This document shows, piece after piece, positions 1-10,308 of a stretch of 64,000 nt of DNA. The stretch comes from Aurelia coerulea (lineage: Eukaryota > Cnidaria > Scyphozoa > Semaeostomeae > Ulmaridae). The stretch is from contig CM076947.1 of the NCBI GenBank assembly GCA_039566865.1, positions 24,057,501-24,121,500 on the forward strand. Direction: 5' to 3'. How positions within the stretch are numbered: position 1 is the first letter of the stretch; each line of letters begins with the position of its first letter. Below the pieces are notes generated by a model that worked only from the letters and a program-made list of their open reading frames with translations, was not told the origin of the DNA and searched no databases. Position numbers and translations under genes: made by a program.

Positions 1-1060
1 TTAGTTTCTATGGATGTGTTTAGACAGTCTTTACATTTGTGGGTGTGCAAGAAGTAATGTTGAAAAAGACTGTTCAGTATCTTTGAAATTGATTCAAGAA
101 GTAAAACTCAGCAGAATCATCCACAAGTTTTTTGTCTGCGCTTTCTTCCGATTTGCTACGCTCCATATATGGAAGATTTTAGCTGTTTACAACTTGACTT
201 TGGACAATAGGATAAGTGAGCTTTCCAGATGTACCATTGAATTCAGCCACATAGTGTATTCTTCTATCAAGACGAATCCAAAGTTTCGGTCACTTGTTGA
301 AATTTCAAAAGGAAATATACAACAAGCCTAGCTCATTTTCTTTTGAACAGAAAGGCCATTATTATGGTGAAGCACAATTTAACTGTCATCTGTTGCAACA
401 ATCCAGAATTTTACCTTCCAGCTGCTAGCAGATTTCCTGACAACGCATTTCTTCCACACCTGTTAAGTCGTTGCCAAGTCAATGTGCTAAATGTCTTTGC
501 TCGTCTATTCTTATGAAGAAACTTCCCATACAAATCAATTCTCCAAACTGTACGTGAAGCCACCAGTCCGAGAAAAGCCTTTCAGTTCCAAAATATTCCA
601 AACCGTTGCTACCTAATCACCACCTTTCAATTTTTGCTGGTTTGTGGTTACCATCCCAATCGTTTGTTTGTATATTCTAAAGTGATATATCTCACACCCT
701 CTACCCATATTTGTCCATTTTTATAAACCAAAATAATCCAGTTTGTAACATTGCTGGAAAATTAAATCGCATTTCACTGGGATCGTTTGAAAATTAAGCT
801 TGGGATTTTCAAAACTTCTTTTTGCAGCCCGAAACAGTTGGGGATAATGTTTGTACTTTTACGTCAGCCAAGCATGTTTTATTCATAACGTGATTCGCCT
901 CGTTAGAACATGCTATTTAATAGACATGTCTGCTAATTCTGTGATCTCACTTTAATTTCAAGTGATTAGAGCGATTAAGATTGGACTGAATTTTGGTTCA
1001 TGAGATGAGATAGCTTTAATCATTTGCGATGTTTTTCAAATGAAAATTATACCATTAGAG
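1..1060. other. No gene recognised; possible transposon debris
   Basis: A 105-codon forward open frame (14-331) has no family features I recognise. On the reverse strand, stretches around 181-330 and 440-620 read as short protein-like runs broken by stops, which fits old transposon debris. I cannot name a family. Confidence 0.3.
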
Positions 1061-1470
1061 CAAGGGCACCTACCTTGTAGGAAGTGTGTTTATTCTCAGT
1101 ATTGTAGAGTAATTGGTGTCCTGTGACCCAGTACAGAATACAGAGAATGTCCTAGAACCGTACCGTGACCCAGCAGTACACAGAGTCAGAAGATGATGTA
1201 TGAATAACTTTGTGGTTTCAAATTCCGGTGTTGATGTAATACGAGATCAACTGTTCAACGTGTAATACATGATCAACGAGAGTTCGTCACAGGGAATCAG
1301 ACAGCGTGATTTTTGATTGGTCAACACAAAGAGACGTTAGAATTTGAAAATCCTTGTAATGATATACACAGATTAACAGGACTGGGTCACAGGACACCAA
1401 TTACTCTGTGAACTAGGTCACGGGTACAGTTCTGGGAATAAACACACTTCCTGCAAGGTAGGCGCCCTTG
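1061..1470. mobile_element. Inverted-repeat MITE with 7-bp target duplication
   Basis: The left end CAAGGGCACCTACCTTG and the right end (its near-perfect reverse complement, ending GGTAGGCGCCCTTG) form terminal inverted repeats that extend more than 30 bp inward into AAGTGTGTTTATTC. The direct repeat ATTAGAG lies immediately outside both ends (1054-1060 and 1471-1477). No coding capacity is seen, so this is a non-autonomous DNA transposon of unassigned superfamily. Confidence 0.8.
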
Positions 1471-1739
1471 ATTAGAGTCAGACTGCCAAATTTCATTATG
1501 CAGTTTGCAAATTCATTTTTTTGATTCATTGCAGTCAACATGATTGCATTCGTAAGCCCATTTGCATTGTCAGGAAATTTTTGACCCATTTTTTTGATTC
1601 ATTGCATATAAGAAGTAAGTTACCGGGTGACCCAAAACGAAAAATTCACAACCCCCCCCCCCCCCCCGGGGCTAGATCATAAGTAGCTCTCGAGAAGAAA
1701 TCAAGAGTTATTGACAAAGTCTTTGTATCACTGTTTAGT
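1471..1739. other. Intergenic, with a poly-C run
   Basis: No gene seen. An isolated mariner-like end (TACCGGGTGACCC near 1620) is followed by a run of about 16 C residues (1652-1667). The homopolymer length may be unreliable. Confidence 0.4.
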
Positions 1740-2230
1740 TGAAAGGCTTAGCTATCTTTTGAGATGCTGCGTGATCATTTTAGGCAGTTAATACCATCCA
1801 AGAAACCAGATTCAAAGAAAATTTTTACTTTCGGATTCCTCACTTTGAGTGAAATATTGGCCGTCATTTTCCAGTCAGCATGTTGTGAGACCTCAACGTA
1901 GTAATGGATTCGAAGTCATCTGGGGAAATTGGTTGTTTGCTAAACAATTGACGTCTGTACTTCAAATTCAAATTTCATGCTCCACAGCAAATTTGGAATT
2001 CAGCTTTTTTCATATCTTCTAAAACATGAACTGGAAAACGAGGGAATAGTCCGAGAAATGGTAGGAATAACATAAACTGACCAAGCAACATCCCAAAAGA
2101 TAGCTATGCCTTTCAGGTACATGCTGATACTTGGTTTGTATTCATAACATTTGCTTTCGGGAAACCATGTGCGATCTAGCTCATGAAGTTCCATATTTAC
2201 GAGTGATTTTAGTAAAATGGTGTTTGGCAA
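1740..2230 (-). pseudogene. Decayed protein-coding relic, family unknown
   Basis: The reverse strand has a 76-codon open frame (2000-2230; contains GIAIFWDVAWSVYVIP and SRTIPSFSSS). Just downstream, in other frames, are further protein-like runs (SKQPISPDDFESITTLRS, then ENDGQYFTQSEES). The composition looks coding, but stops and frame changes break it. This suggests a dead transposase or retrogene. I do not recognise the family and cannot exclude chance. Confidence 0.25.
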
Positions 2231-2251
2231 GATTCCTAAAACAGGCCTTCC

Positions 2252-2640
2252 ACAGATTCATGTGCACGTATCTAAACATCTACCTCGGGCATTTAATTAG
2301 TTTGGTTCAGAGGCTGAGCAGTAAGTGTTTTGATTTCGCCCAAACAATATGAGAAATTAATCGCCTCCCAATTGGCTTCTATACCAAAAAAATAAATGCC
2401 CGAAGTAGATGTTTAGATCTATCCTTCTTCTTTCGATATATGCTCATGTTTGCTCTTAAAACCCATTTCTGGAATGCACAACGAATGCGCTAAATTTTGG
2501 AGGCTTTGCTTGTTTTGAATTACTGGTCGAGAGAATTGCCCTTGTCTGCATTCGCTAATCACTTTGAATTAAGGTGTCAACAAAAGCAACTGATGCTATT
2601 GTGTTACAATATCTGTCCTTGTTATCTGAGTTAGCCTTTC
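2252..2640. repeat. Partial copy of foldback repeat family FB2
   Basis: It shares with 36739-37230, 42484-42900, 51770-52285 and 63835-64000 the blocks CATCTACCTCGGGCATTTAAT, GCCTCCCAATTGGCTTC and TTACTGGTCGAGAGAATT, ending in TACAATATCTGTCCTTG. The two halves of each full copy are reverse complements around a central loop, so the element is palindromic and non-coding. Confidence 0.7.
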
Positions 2641-2863
2641 CACTTTCAAAGAATGTAGAAGTTCGTTAAATTCAAGGTTAATTAAGAAAAAACTGCGGAG
2701 ATCGTTCTGCAGAAACGAGACTTTTCAGAGAGAAAAGAAGCAAATATTTTTTAGAAACTTTGTACTGTTGACAATTCCAACTCAGCATAAAAAAACTATG
2801 ATAAAATGTCACATACAAATTTCCAAACTTAAAAAAGGATTAATTAATATAAATATAGAGCTA

Positions 2864-3140
2864 CCGGGTGTCCCAAAATGATGTCCCAAAATGATGTCCC
2901 AAAATGATGTCCCAAAATGATGTCCCAAAATGATGTCCCAAAATGATGTATTATCGTTTGATTGACTATATGTCCATAACCGATGAACAAATTTTCCAAA
3001 ACTGGTAAAACCACAACCAACATCTTACAATACAATTTAGCCCTTAGGCAATCAAATAAAACAAACCGTTTGAAAATCGGTTCATTGGTTATAGACATGT
3101 AAGCAATCAAACAATAATACATCATTTTGGGACACCCGGT
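2864..3140. mobile_element. Mariner-type MITE with tandemly expanded left end
   Basis: It begins CCGGGTGTCCCAAAATGATG and ends with the reverse complement CATCATTTTGGGACACCCGG, flanked by TA on both sides (2862-2863 and 3141-3142). TA duplication and GGGTGTCCC-type ends are typical of Tc1/mariner-derived elements. The left terminus carries six perfect tandem copies of the 13-mer TCCCAAAATGATG (2871-2948), where the right terminus has one. Confidence 0.85.
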
Positions 3141-3544
3141 AGTTCCAGCAGGCAGACGGAAGGCCCATGATTCATAAAAGGTATTTCATAGGATTGGGTA
3201 CTTGTACCTATAAAAATCATCCTATGAACTTGTTCAGTGCACAGATAAAATGCAAGTTTTATATGACAGGACTTGGCCAGTGCAAAACGTAACAGGGAAA
3301 ATACTCTTTTGAGTCCACGCAGTACGGGGAAACACTTTTTATAAATGAGTATGCACGTAGCAGTATCTCTTTTATCAGCTCAAGTTGAAGTTTGAAACAT
3401 AAAAGTATTTATTTATCAATCATGCAAGATTAAAATTGCTTAAAGATCAATATAAAATGATGTAAAATTTCCATGTCGTTTGCAAGAACAGTTCATTTCA
3501 AAATCCATGTGTTTTCTTTTAAGAACAAGCATTGATCTTGTCCT

Positions 3545-3662
3545 GGGCCCGGTTGTTCAAAACTGGTATTAGGCTAATACCGGATTAGGACTATGCAAAC
3601 GACTACAGAATCATGCCTTTAATCCAAGATTAGCCCTAATCGTGGTTTGAACAACCCGGCCC
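3545..3662. mobile_element. Small palindromic MITE
   Basis: About 118 bp bounded by GGGCCCGGTTGTTCAAA and its reverse complement TTTGAACAACCCGGCCC, with further inverted pairing inside (GGTATTAGGCTAAT against ATTAGCCCTAATC). Non-coding. Confidence 0.65.
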
Positions 3663-3687
3663 TGATCATTATAAGCAAATTCATGCA

Positions 3688-4673
3688 CAGGGTGCCCAGA
3701 TAAGTTATTCGACGTTCGATTAAATATTAAAAAGTAATGATAAAAATGTACAGGCTCCTGGTTAGATAGCAGTGTTCCTAAGATTTTGAATCAATTGTTG
3801 ACGCCAGATCTTGCGAATCCGCTAAGAATTCACGGAGTTACCTTTTGAAGTTCACGTTTTTGCGAAAGCTGAAACCAGACGGCCCTAACTGGCTTTTTTT
3901 TCAAAAAGACGTCCCAAAATCGAGGTTAAAGAAGACCGTCCAATGTTTTACCTTTATATCAGAGCAAACCAAATAGGACTTCAAAAGTAATTTAATTGTT
4001 GTAACCGTTGCCAAAATTTACTTTGAATTTTTTTTCATTCAAAAAAATAGAATGAAAACTTAATAGACCTTTTAGCTATTCTACAAAAGAGCCTGGATCG
4101 AGCGTTATTTTCATACACGAGGTTCGATAGAGTGGCGTTAGAGCTTCTATCAATATTGTGCATATTCGAAAATTCTACAAAATGCACTTTGTAGAATTTT
4201 CGAATTTGCACAATAGTGATAGAAGCTCTTAACACCACTTTATCGAGCCTCGCGTATAAAAATAACGCTCGATCCAGGCTCTTTTGTAGAATAGCTAAAG
4301 GTCTATATTGACGAGAGACGGGGCCATTTAAAACTGTGCTCAACAGGATTGCTCCAAGCATCCATAACCTTGATTCAATGTTAGAAAAAGCTAGTTTATC
4401 GAAAATGCTTTTCAAATTCTATTTGATTTGCTTTGAATAAACGAGATTCTACTTTCACAAAATATGCAATTTAGGGGCGTCTGGTTTCAGCTTTCGCACA
4501 AACTTTAACTTCAAAAAGCTCGTAACTCCGTGAATATTTATCCGATTTGCTAGCTTATGGTGTAAAATTAGTTCAAAATATAATCCCTATGGCTATCTTA
4601 TCATGAAGCCCGTTCATTATTTCACAATTTTTTAATATTTAATCAAACGTCGAACAATTTTTGGGACACCCTG
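3688..4673. mobile_element. Long foldback mariner-type element
   Basis: The left end CAGGGTGCCCAGATAAG and the right end TTTTTGGGACACCCTG are inverted. Inverted similarity continues for more than 200 bp inward: TTCGACGTTCGATTAAATAT against ATATTTAATCAAACGTCGAA, and AAGCTGAAACCAGACG against CGTCTGGTTTCAGCTT. TA follows on the right, but the left flank has lost it. A second palindrome is inserted at its centre (4064-4305). Confidence 0.7.
4064..4305. repeat. 242-bp near-perfect palindrome nested in a foldback element
   Basis: The left arm TAGACCTTTTAGCTATTC… is matched by the right arm …GAATAGCTAAAGGTCTA. Pairing continues almost unbroken through GAGCCTGGATCGAGCGTTAT to a centre at CAAAATGCACTTTGTAG. 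The arms are about 115 bp each with few mismatches, so it is younger than its host. It overlaps a 126-codon reverse open frame that I regard as accidental. Confidence 0.8.
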
Positions 4674-5063
4674 TAGTATGGTATCTAATGTTCAGGAATA
4701 CAGACGGGGTAGATACATTAAACATTAAATACATTAAATTGAAACATAAGGCCTGTATTGTAAATTAATTGGTGAAAAGAAGCATACAGTTATCATTTCC
4801 TGGCAAAGAGAAGAGACTTCATTTCAGCCAATTTGTGATATCAGAAATAGCAGCATATTGAAATCGAATAACTCCCTAGAAATTTGATGCAATTTCCACA
4901 GAAATTACTTTGTTTTCCAGGGAGATCATTCATCTAAAGTTTGTTTTGTCTTTATAGAAATAATATTATTGCAGATCAGTGTTTGGTTTTAAACATTTTA
5001 ATTTGATTCATTCCTATCAGGCAATTTGGAGTCATATAGCAGATGCCTCTATTTTCTCTGGGG
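4674..5063. other. Intergenic, downstream of codanin-1
   Basis: Lies 3' of the codanin-1 stop codon. I searched the reverse strand for exons that could carry the missing codanin-1 C-terminus and saw none I would support. Confidence 0.4.
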
Positions 5064-5248
5064 TCTTGTTGGGGAGCCAAGATATGGTTTGTCCAAGGAA
5101 ACGTATGTGTCCCCCCATGCAATGGGTTTAAGCTCATGTGCAGAGCGTTTTGGGCTGGACTCTGATGGGCGCATGAACTTTTACCCACTGCCTGGGGGGG
5201 GACACATAAATTTCCTTGGACAAAGCCTATCTCGTCTCCCCAACAAGG
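5064..5248. repeat. Imperfect inverted repeat (MITE-like)
   Basis: CTTGTTGGGGAGCCAAGATA at the left pairs with the right end TCGTCTCCCCAACAAG. TTTGTCCAAGGAAAC pairs with TTTCCTTGGACAAA, and C-rich GTGTCCCCCC with GGGGGGGACAC. Small reverse and forward open frames here are by-products of the palindrome. Confidence 0.65.
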
Positions 5249-5340
5249 TCAATATATACAATGTCCTCAGACAACATAAACATTGGCACATGGTATTGCG
5301 ATACATGTACCAAGTCAAACAAAACAAACATACCATATAT

Positions 5341-8300
5341 TTAAAGTTCCGCCGCAAATGATTTGTTGTTTTTCTTAAGAATACTCATCAATAGTCTATT
5401 GTATGCAGCTTTCAGTTCATTTTCAAAGAAATCCAGCAATTTCTGTTTAACCCATTCATTCAGTTTCTTTTTTACATCATATGAGACAATATTTGCCGCA
5501 GTTTCAGTAACCCTTTTATCCACGTCAGCAGGCAGCAATTTTGAGACAACATCAGATGCATTTTTGTTGCAATATTCATCACAAGTAGATTTCATTTCAG
5601 TAGTAAGCTCAGCTTTAGCTATGGATGTTTGCTTCATGAATATGGCATTATTCTTTTGTTTCATACTGTCAAGTTCCAACTTCTCCCCATCGTTGAACTC
5701 GACATTACCCTCTAATGATGTAATCGCATTCTTTATGAATTTTGGTACTTTGTCGGTGTTAGCTTCATGTTTCAAATTGCTGCAGAATCTCTCTGTCACG
5801 AAATCAGTGGATTCTTTGAAATATTTGGGCTTGTATTTGAAGAAGTCTTCAATCATCTTCTCTTTCAACTGGTCGTTCGTGTCAGCAATTGGAATCTTCT
5901 CTTTGTGTGTTAGAGGTGTTATCTTCCTCACTGAACTCACCCCTACATTTGTAAGCACCATTCTGAACTCCGTTAGGTATGGACAAAAGCGAATCATCAT
6001 TGCCTTTGTGATTATTGGCTGCATGTCTAATCGTTTGCCATTTTCTAGTGGCAAAACTTTCGGAAGATCGTTGCTAGCTAACATCTTGTAAAATGGCAGC
6101 CCTTCAACAATAACAGGCTGCTCAAAGAGCCACCCAAGCTGTATCAATATAAACAACTTGTCATAGCTCAAATCTCTTTGCTGCAACCTGAGGTTTTGTG
6201 AGCGATAAATAGCAGCAAGGTTCTGAAACACTTCTCTGTTTATTTGTGATTTCAATGAAATTCTGTCCATCATGCTCAAATAGATCACAAGCCAAGGTAC
6301 AGTGACAATCAAATGGTGATTCTTTACTGCTTCAGTGAGAATGTTGTTTGGTTCAAAAGGCTGAATGACCAATGCTTTTCCACTGCAGTCATCAGGGGCT
6401 TTCCTTGACAAGCTGTCTGCAACATAGGGCAAGAACACAATGTAGCCTAAGAGCTTAGCTAAAATTCTTGCTTCTGACAAACGAATTGAGATATCATTTC
6501 TAGCAGCAGAAAAATTATCATTTTCATCTGCACTTTCATCCAAGTGAATGTTCCAAGAAACATTGCCCATATTGATCTCAAGCAAACGTACAATCAAAGT
6601 GTTCTTCAGGTGTGTGATAAAACCGTAGTTGCTAGATCTGTCAATGAAAACTTTGAAGAATTTCTCAACATCTGTGAAGCTAGGCTTTGGGCAAGGACCC
6701 TCTGAAATCAGAGGCATGACAAATCTCTCTTGGAGGAGCTGAAACTTGGCAGGATTGGTATTCTTTAGGTAAGACAGCAAGCTGGTTGAAGTGCCCTCAT
6801 CTCTGCTGAACATCCCTGAGAAATCTTGTGAGCTCATTTCTATCAGTTGTGCAACAAAGAGCTGGCTGAACTGATGATACGTTGGAAACTCTTCATAATC
6901 ATGAAAGAAACTTTGGAACTGTTCACCAAGTTCCATTTCAATGTTCCAATCATTGTCCAAATGATTTTCTTCCCAAATTCTCACAAGCCTGTAAAACTTG
7001 TCTCTCATCTTTGAGAATGAGTAAAAATAACGATCAGACAAAAACGCTTTGCGATTGTTCTCCATTTGAAATGGGACACCAAGAGAAGTTGAGAAATTGA
7101 ATGATTTCATGCTTGAAGCACTTGATGTGTTCAGTTCCTCCGACAACTTTTCTTGTATGATGACAATAAGTTCTGGTGCCAGAACAAGCAGTCGTTTGTT
7201 CTCAGAGATCATCCTCAAAGCTCTCTTATCAAGAATTGCTAACAATGATTTTGCACCACTCAAAACTTTGGCTGAGAAATAGATGCAACTCTCTTTGGAT
7301 TCAAATATGACTTCATCACATAAATCTTGACTTTCTTTCTCAAGTTTACAATTTAGAACACTGAACAAGAAATAAAGTTCCACTGTGATATTGCTTGCAA
7401 GATTCTCAAGCAAGATGCACTTGTAAATCTCTGCAAAAGCATTCAGCCTATGCTTGTCTTGCAAGGAATCTTCAGTGAAATGAAGCTCGTGTTCTCTTTG
7501 TGGTGCATCACAGCTTAGTAATATCTTGCTCAGTGCTGGCTTAGCTTTCTTAATTTCACCAACACTGATAGGGGAACTTGTAAGTCTCTGTGTGCAGCTT
7601 TTGTTGACATTTGGTGTTAATGGTTTGACTGGTGTGCCTATAATTGATGTCTGAGCCTCTGTTCCATCTTCAAACTTATCATCACTTGAAAGAAAAGCAG
7701 AAAGGGGCATTTTGGCACTGTCAGTTCTTCTCTTTCCTCTCATTGTCCTCTCTAGTTTCTTCATTTTCTTGTCAAAAGGAGTTGCATAAGAAGGAGATCC
7801 GTCTGAATCCACACTTGATTCGGGAGTTTCAAAAACTGATGATGTTTCAAAAAGATGCTTGGCTTTCTCATTTTCTTGCAATGGCTCTGTGGTTGGAGTT
7901 AAGAGCGTTGGTGTGATACGTCTCTTTTCTTGCTTTTTACCCTGCTGAGCTGATTTCATTTGCTCTCCTCCGTTGATCTTGTTTTCTACGGAAGCTTCAT
8001 CAAAGGGAGATTTCAAAAACTCTGATTCATTGTTAGGATTCAAAGCTATGCGCCTTGGTTTTCTTGATTGGGTATTTTGCTGTTTTGCATGTTTTCCAGC
8101 AACTTGCTTTGATCTGCCTGAAAGGTAGCTGTCAACTGATTTTGAATGATCTTTGCTGACATTGTGTGATTTTGGAGTTGCATCAGAATTACCATTCTTC
8201 ACAAACAAACTTCCCCTTTTAGCTGGTTTTGTTTCACTTCTATGTTTGCCTCTTTTGAATGGTGGGGGCCTTTTTGGTGAACATGACGCCAACTGATGTG

Positions 8301-8502
8301 GGGTCAAGCAGCTAGACAATTTGCTTTTGACGAAATTGATAAAATGAGGCACAAAGTCTGTGATCACATCTATTTCATCATGCGTTTTATTTGAAGAAAT
8401 GTTAACATCAAGTTCTGGTAGCTTGCCTGCTTTGATAGCCTGAATGATTACTTCATAGTTCAATGATCCATCTATTATTGCATTCAGTAGTTCTTCAGCC
8501 AT
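5341..8502 (-). CDS. CDAN1: Codanin-1, single-exon gene, short C-terminus
   Basis: Codanin-1 binds histone chaperone ASF1, limits histone delivery to chromatin and, in humans, partners CDIN1. The 1,053-residue frame matches the vertebrate protein along its length. The N-terminal helix pattern ends with FVPHFINFVKS (50-60). A basic, low-complexity region (about 70-330) holds RRIALNP (150-156) and RRITPTLL (194-201), like the human RRINPTP ASF1-binding B-domain motif. The core includes NRKAFLSDRYFYSFSKMRD (483-501), GPCPKPSF (602-609), VTVPWLVIYLS (733-743) and KLFILIQLGWLFEQP (782-796). The start at MAEELL aligns with the human start. There are no introns, which is unusual because vertebrate CDAN1 has many. 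The frame stops near human residue 1015-1020, so about 200 C-terminal residues, reported to bind CDIN1, are absent here. It may be truncated, or continued by exons I could not find. Confidence 0.92.
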   Translation of the reverse strand: MAEELLNAIIDGSLNYEVIIQAIKAGKLPELDVNISSNKTHDEIDVITDFVPHFINFVKSKLSSCLTPHQLASCSPKRPPPFKRGKHRSETKPAKRGSLFVKNGNSDATPKSHNVSKDHSKSVDSYLSGRSKQVAGKHAKQQNTQSRKPRRIALNPNNESEFLKSPFDEASVENKINGGEQMKSAQQGKKQEKRRITPTLLTPTTEPLQENEKAKHLFETSSVFETPESSVDSDGSPSYATPFDKKMKKLERTMRGKRRTDSAKMPLSAFLSSDDKFEDGTEAQTSIIGTPVKPLTPNVNKSCTQRLTSSPISVGEIKKAKPALSKILLSCDAPQREHELHFTEDSLQDKHRLNAFAEIYKCILLENLASNITVELYFLFSVLNCKLEKESQDLCDEVIFESKESCIYFSAKVLSGAKSLLAILDKRALRMISENKRLLVLAPELIVIIQEKLSEELNTSSASSMKSFNFSTSLGVPFQMENNRKAFLSDRYFYSFSKMRDKFYRLVRIWEENHLDNDWNIEMELGEQFQSFFHDYEEFPTYHQFSQLFVAQLIEMSSQDFSGMFSRDEGTSTSLLSYLKNTNPAKFQLLQERFVMPLISEGPCPKPSFTDVEKFFKVFIDRSSNYGFITHLKNTLIVRLLEINMGNVSWNIHLDESADENDNFSAARNDISIRLSEARILAKLLGYIVFLPYVADSLSRKAPDDCSGKALVIQPFEPNNILTEAVKNHHLIVTVPWLVIYLSMMDRISLKSQINREVFQNLAAIYRSQNLRLQQRDLSYDKLFILIQLGWLFEQPVIVEGLPFYKMLASNDLPKVLPLENGKRLDMQPIITKAMMIRFCPYLTEFRMVLTNVGVSSVRKITPLTHKEKIPIADTNDQLKEKMIEDFFKYKPKYFKESTDFVTERFCSNLKHEANTDKVPKFIKNAITSLEGNVEFNDGEKLELDSMKQKNNAIFMKQTSIAKAELTTEMKSTCDEYCNKNASDVVSKLLPADVDKRVTETAANIVSYDVKKKLNEWVKQKLLDFFENELKAAYNRLLMSILKKNNKSFAAEL

Positions 8503-9099
8503 CCTAAAACTTTCATTAGTTGGGTCTATCTGAGTTTGATGACCTCGATTCTAAAGAATTATTCATCAGTGACATCAGGAAATTTAATCAGGTTCAGCTT
8601 CAAGGCTACATTTCTGATATGCTTGCATTATGAACCAGTTGCAATAGATCTCTTCGAGATTTCAAGTTTCTCCAGCATCTTGTTGGGTAACAGTTCACTG
8701 CCAGGGTGTCCTAAAACAACGATTGACGAGTCATAAACAACGTCCTAATTACTGATCAAAGGTCTTAGGCCCATCGGCTCTTTTTCCCGCCAAAACTTTC
8801 CACCTTCTCACATTGGCCTTTGGGAAATCAGCAGTATCAAACAGCCTTTCTTTGTAAATCTAATCATCTTAGATCCACCGTAATTCACCAGTGTTCAAGA
8901 TCTACTTTGAATGATTGTGTGAAACTTTTTCTGGATTCGTCGTCGAGAGTCGAAAATATGGTTAGGCCCAAATTTTGCAAGTTCGTTCACAACATGGCTT
9001 GAGGCCGTAGGCCAAATATTCTCGATCCCAATTCAGCCTCAATTTGAAACAAAATGCGCGCGAAATACAAAACGCTAAGGATGTTGATCATTGCGCACA
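8503..9099. other. Upstream region of codanin-1
   Basis: Presumed 5' UTR and promoter of the minus-strand codanin-1 gene. Small forward frames (8536-8736, 8820-9002) have no recognisable features. The repeat domain begins at its right edge (GGGATTTTGGCCAAAAATAGGG near 9113). Confidence 0.4.
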
Positions 9100-9232
9100 G
9101 TACAAAAGCAAAGGGATTTTGGCCAAAAATAGGGATTTTCGAATATTTTCTATTATATAGAATTAATTTTCGGCCGAATATTGGGATTTCTAAAAATTGA
9201 TTATTTTTGCGAAAAAGCAACCTTCCTTTCAG

Positions 9233-9274
9233 ATGAAAAGTGAAAATAGCACAGAGACCTACGAATCAGAAAAG
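9233..9274 (+). other. Exon-like cassette 1 with consensus splice borders
   Basis: 42 bp preceded by CTTCCTTTCAG and followed by GTAAGCC. It starts ATGAAAAGTGAAAATAGCAC and reads 14 codons (MKSENSTETYESEK) without a stop. Homologous cassettes recur at 9601, 9981 and 10953 (forward) and at 28120, 29012 and 29951 (reverse). Whether it is ever spliced into a transcript is unknown. Confidence 0.5.
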
Positions 9275-9600
9275 GTAAGCCAAAAGCATTGATTTTTACC
9301 TCCAAATTTTATGGATTCTAAAAATATAGCAATTTTATTAAATGAGGTAAGCGTATAACCTTTCTTTGTGACAAATAATAGCCTTTTTCAAAATTCCTTT
9401 ATTTGCTATAAAGCAAAGGGGTCCTGTAAGCCTACTTTTGGAAAGCAAAGGGTATACAATAGGCTTGGTTTTTGGCAAAAAATAAGGATTTTCTAAAATC
9501 CCTTGTTTTGCAGAAAGAGCACAGGATGTTGCTTTGCATTTTGCATGTAAGATGAGGATATTACAAAGATCAGTTTCAAATCTAATACATTCCTTTTCAA

Positions 9601-9643
9601 GTGAAAAGTGAAGTTAAGCACAGACACCCATGATTAAAAAAAT
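9601..9643 (+). other. Exon-like cassette 2, degenerate acceptor
   Basis: Homologue of cassette 1 (GTGAAAAGTGAAGTTAAGCA…). The acceptor has mutated to TTTTCAA, while a GTAAGC donor remains. Confidence 0.45.
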
Positions 9644-9980
9644 GTAAGCAAAAAGCTTTGATCTTTATCTCCAAAATATGGATTCTATTAAAACAGGCCA
9701 AATTTATTAAAAAAGGTAAGCCAAGACTATAACCATTCTTTGTGGCAAAGAATAGTGTTTTTCGAAAATCCCTTGGTCACAAACAAATAAGATCCCAAAT
9801 TTTTTCCAAAAAGCAAAGGGTAAAGCCTTAATTTTTGGTCGATAATTGGGATGGCTAAAAATCCCTTTATTTTTGCCAGAAAGCGAAGGGTATGGCCTTA
9901 CTCTTTGCCTGTAAGATGGAAATATTGCAAATATCAGTTAATTTACGGGAAATGTTTTAATCTATTACATTCTTTTTCAG

Positions 9981-10020
9981 GTAAAAAGTGAAGTTAAAGA
10001 CAGAGACCCACGATTCAAAA
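9981..10020 (+). other. Exon-like cassette 3, interrupted by an insertion
   Basis: Acceptor TTTTTCAG, then GTAAAAAGTGAAGTTAAAGA…. The cassette body breaks at about 10020 and its donor side (AAAAAAG|GTAAACG) resumes after a 290-bp G/C-rich element, so the insertion postdates the amplification. Confidence 0.5.
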
Positions 10021-10308
10021 AAACACCCTCCAGTAACCCCGCCGGACATCAAAAATACAGCGGGGGAATTATGAAATTAAACATTTTCAACGGAGATTAT
10101 AAATATCATGGCGGGGAAAGGAAATTTTCAGCTATTATCTATGATGAAACTTGTATAATTTTTGACGGGGAAACAAAATTTTCAGCGGGGAACCAACAGA
10201 AACACGGTGGGGAAAGTGTTTAAACTCAAACTTAGCGGGGAAACAAATTTTCTTGGCGGGGCAATGTTTCAGCGGGGTCGTTACGGGGGGGGGGGGGGGG
10301 TGTAAAAA
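10021..10308. mobile_element. G/C-rich MITE inserted in the repeat flank
   Basis: A segment rich in GCGGGG motifs inside AT-rich repeats. It starts CACCCTCCAGTAACCCCGC and ends GCGGGGTCGTTACGGGGG…GTGT, a terminal inverted repeat. Its composition differs sharply from both sides and it splits cassette 3. The poly-G length at the right end may be inexact. Confidence 0.65.

Noticed and set aside
4976..5361. Opposed small frames as codanin-1 C-terminal exon or a new gene
   Set aside because: They coincide with an inverted repeat and do not resemble the codanin-1 C-terminus.
5363..6091. 242-codon forward frame
   Set aside because: Antisense to codanin-1, whose reverse frame has clear homology; the same holds for the smaller forward frames inside 6.8-8.0 kb.
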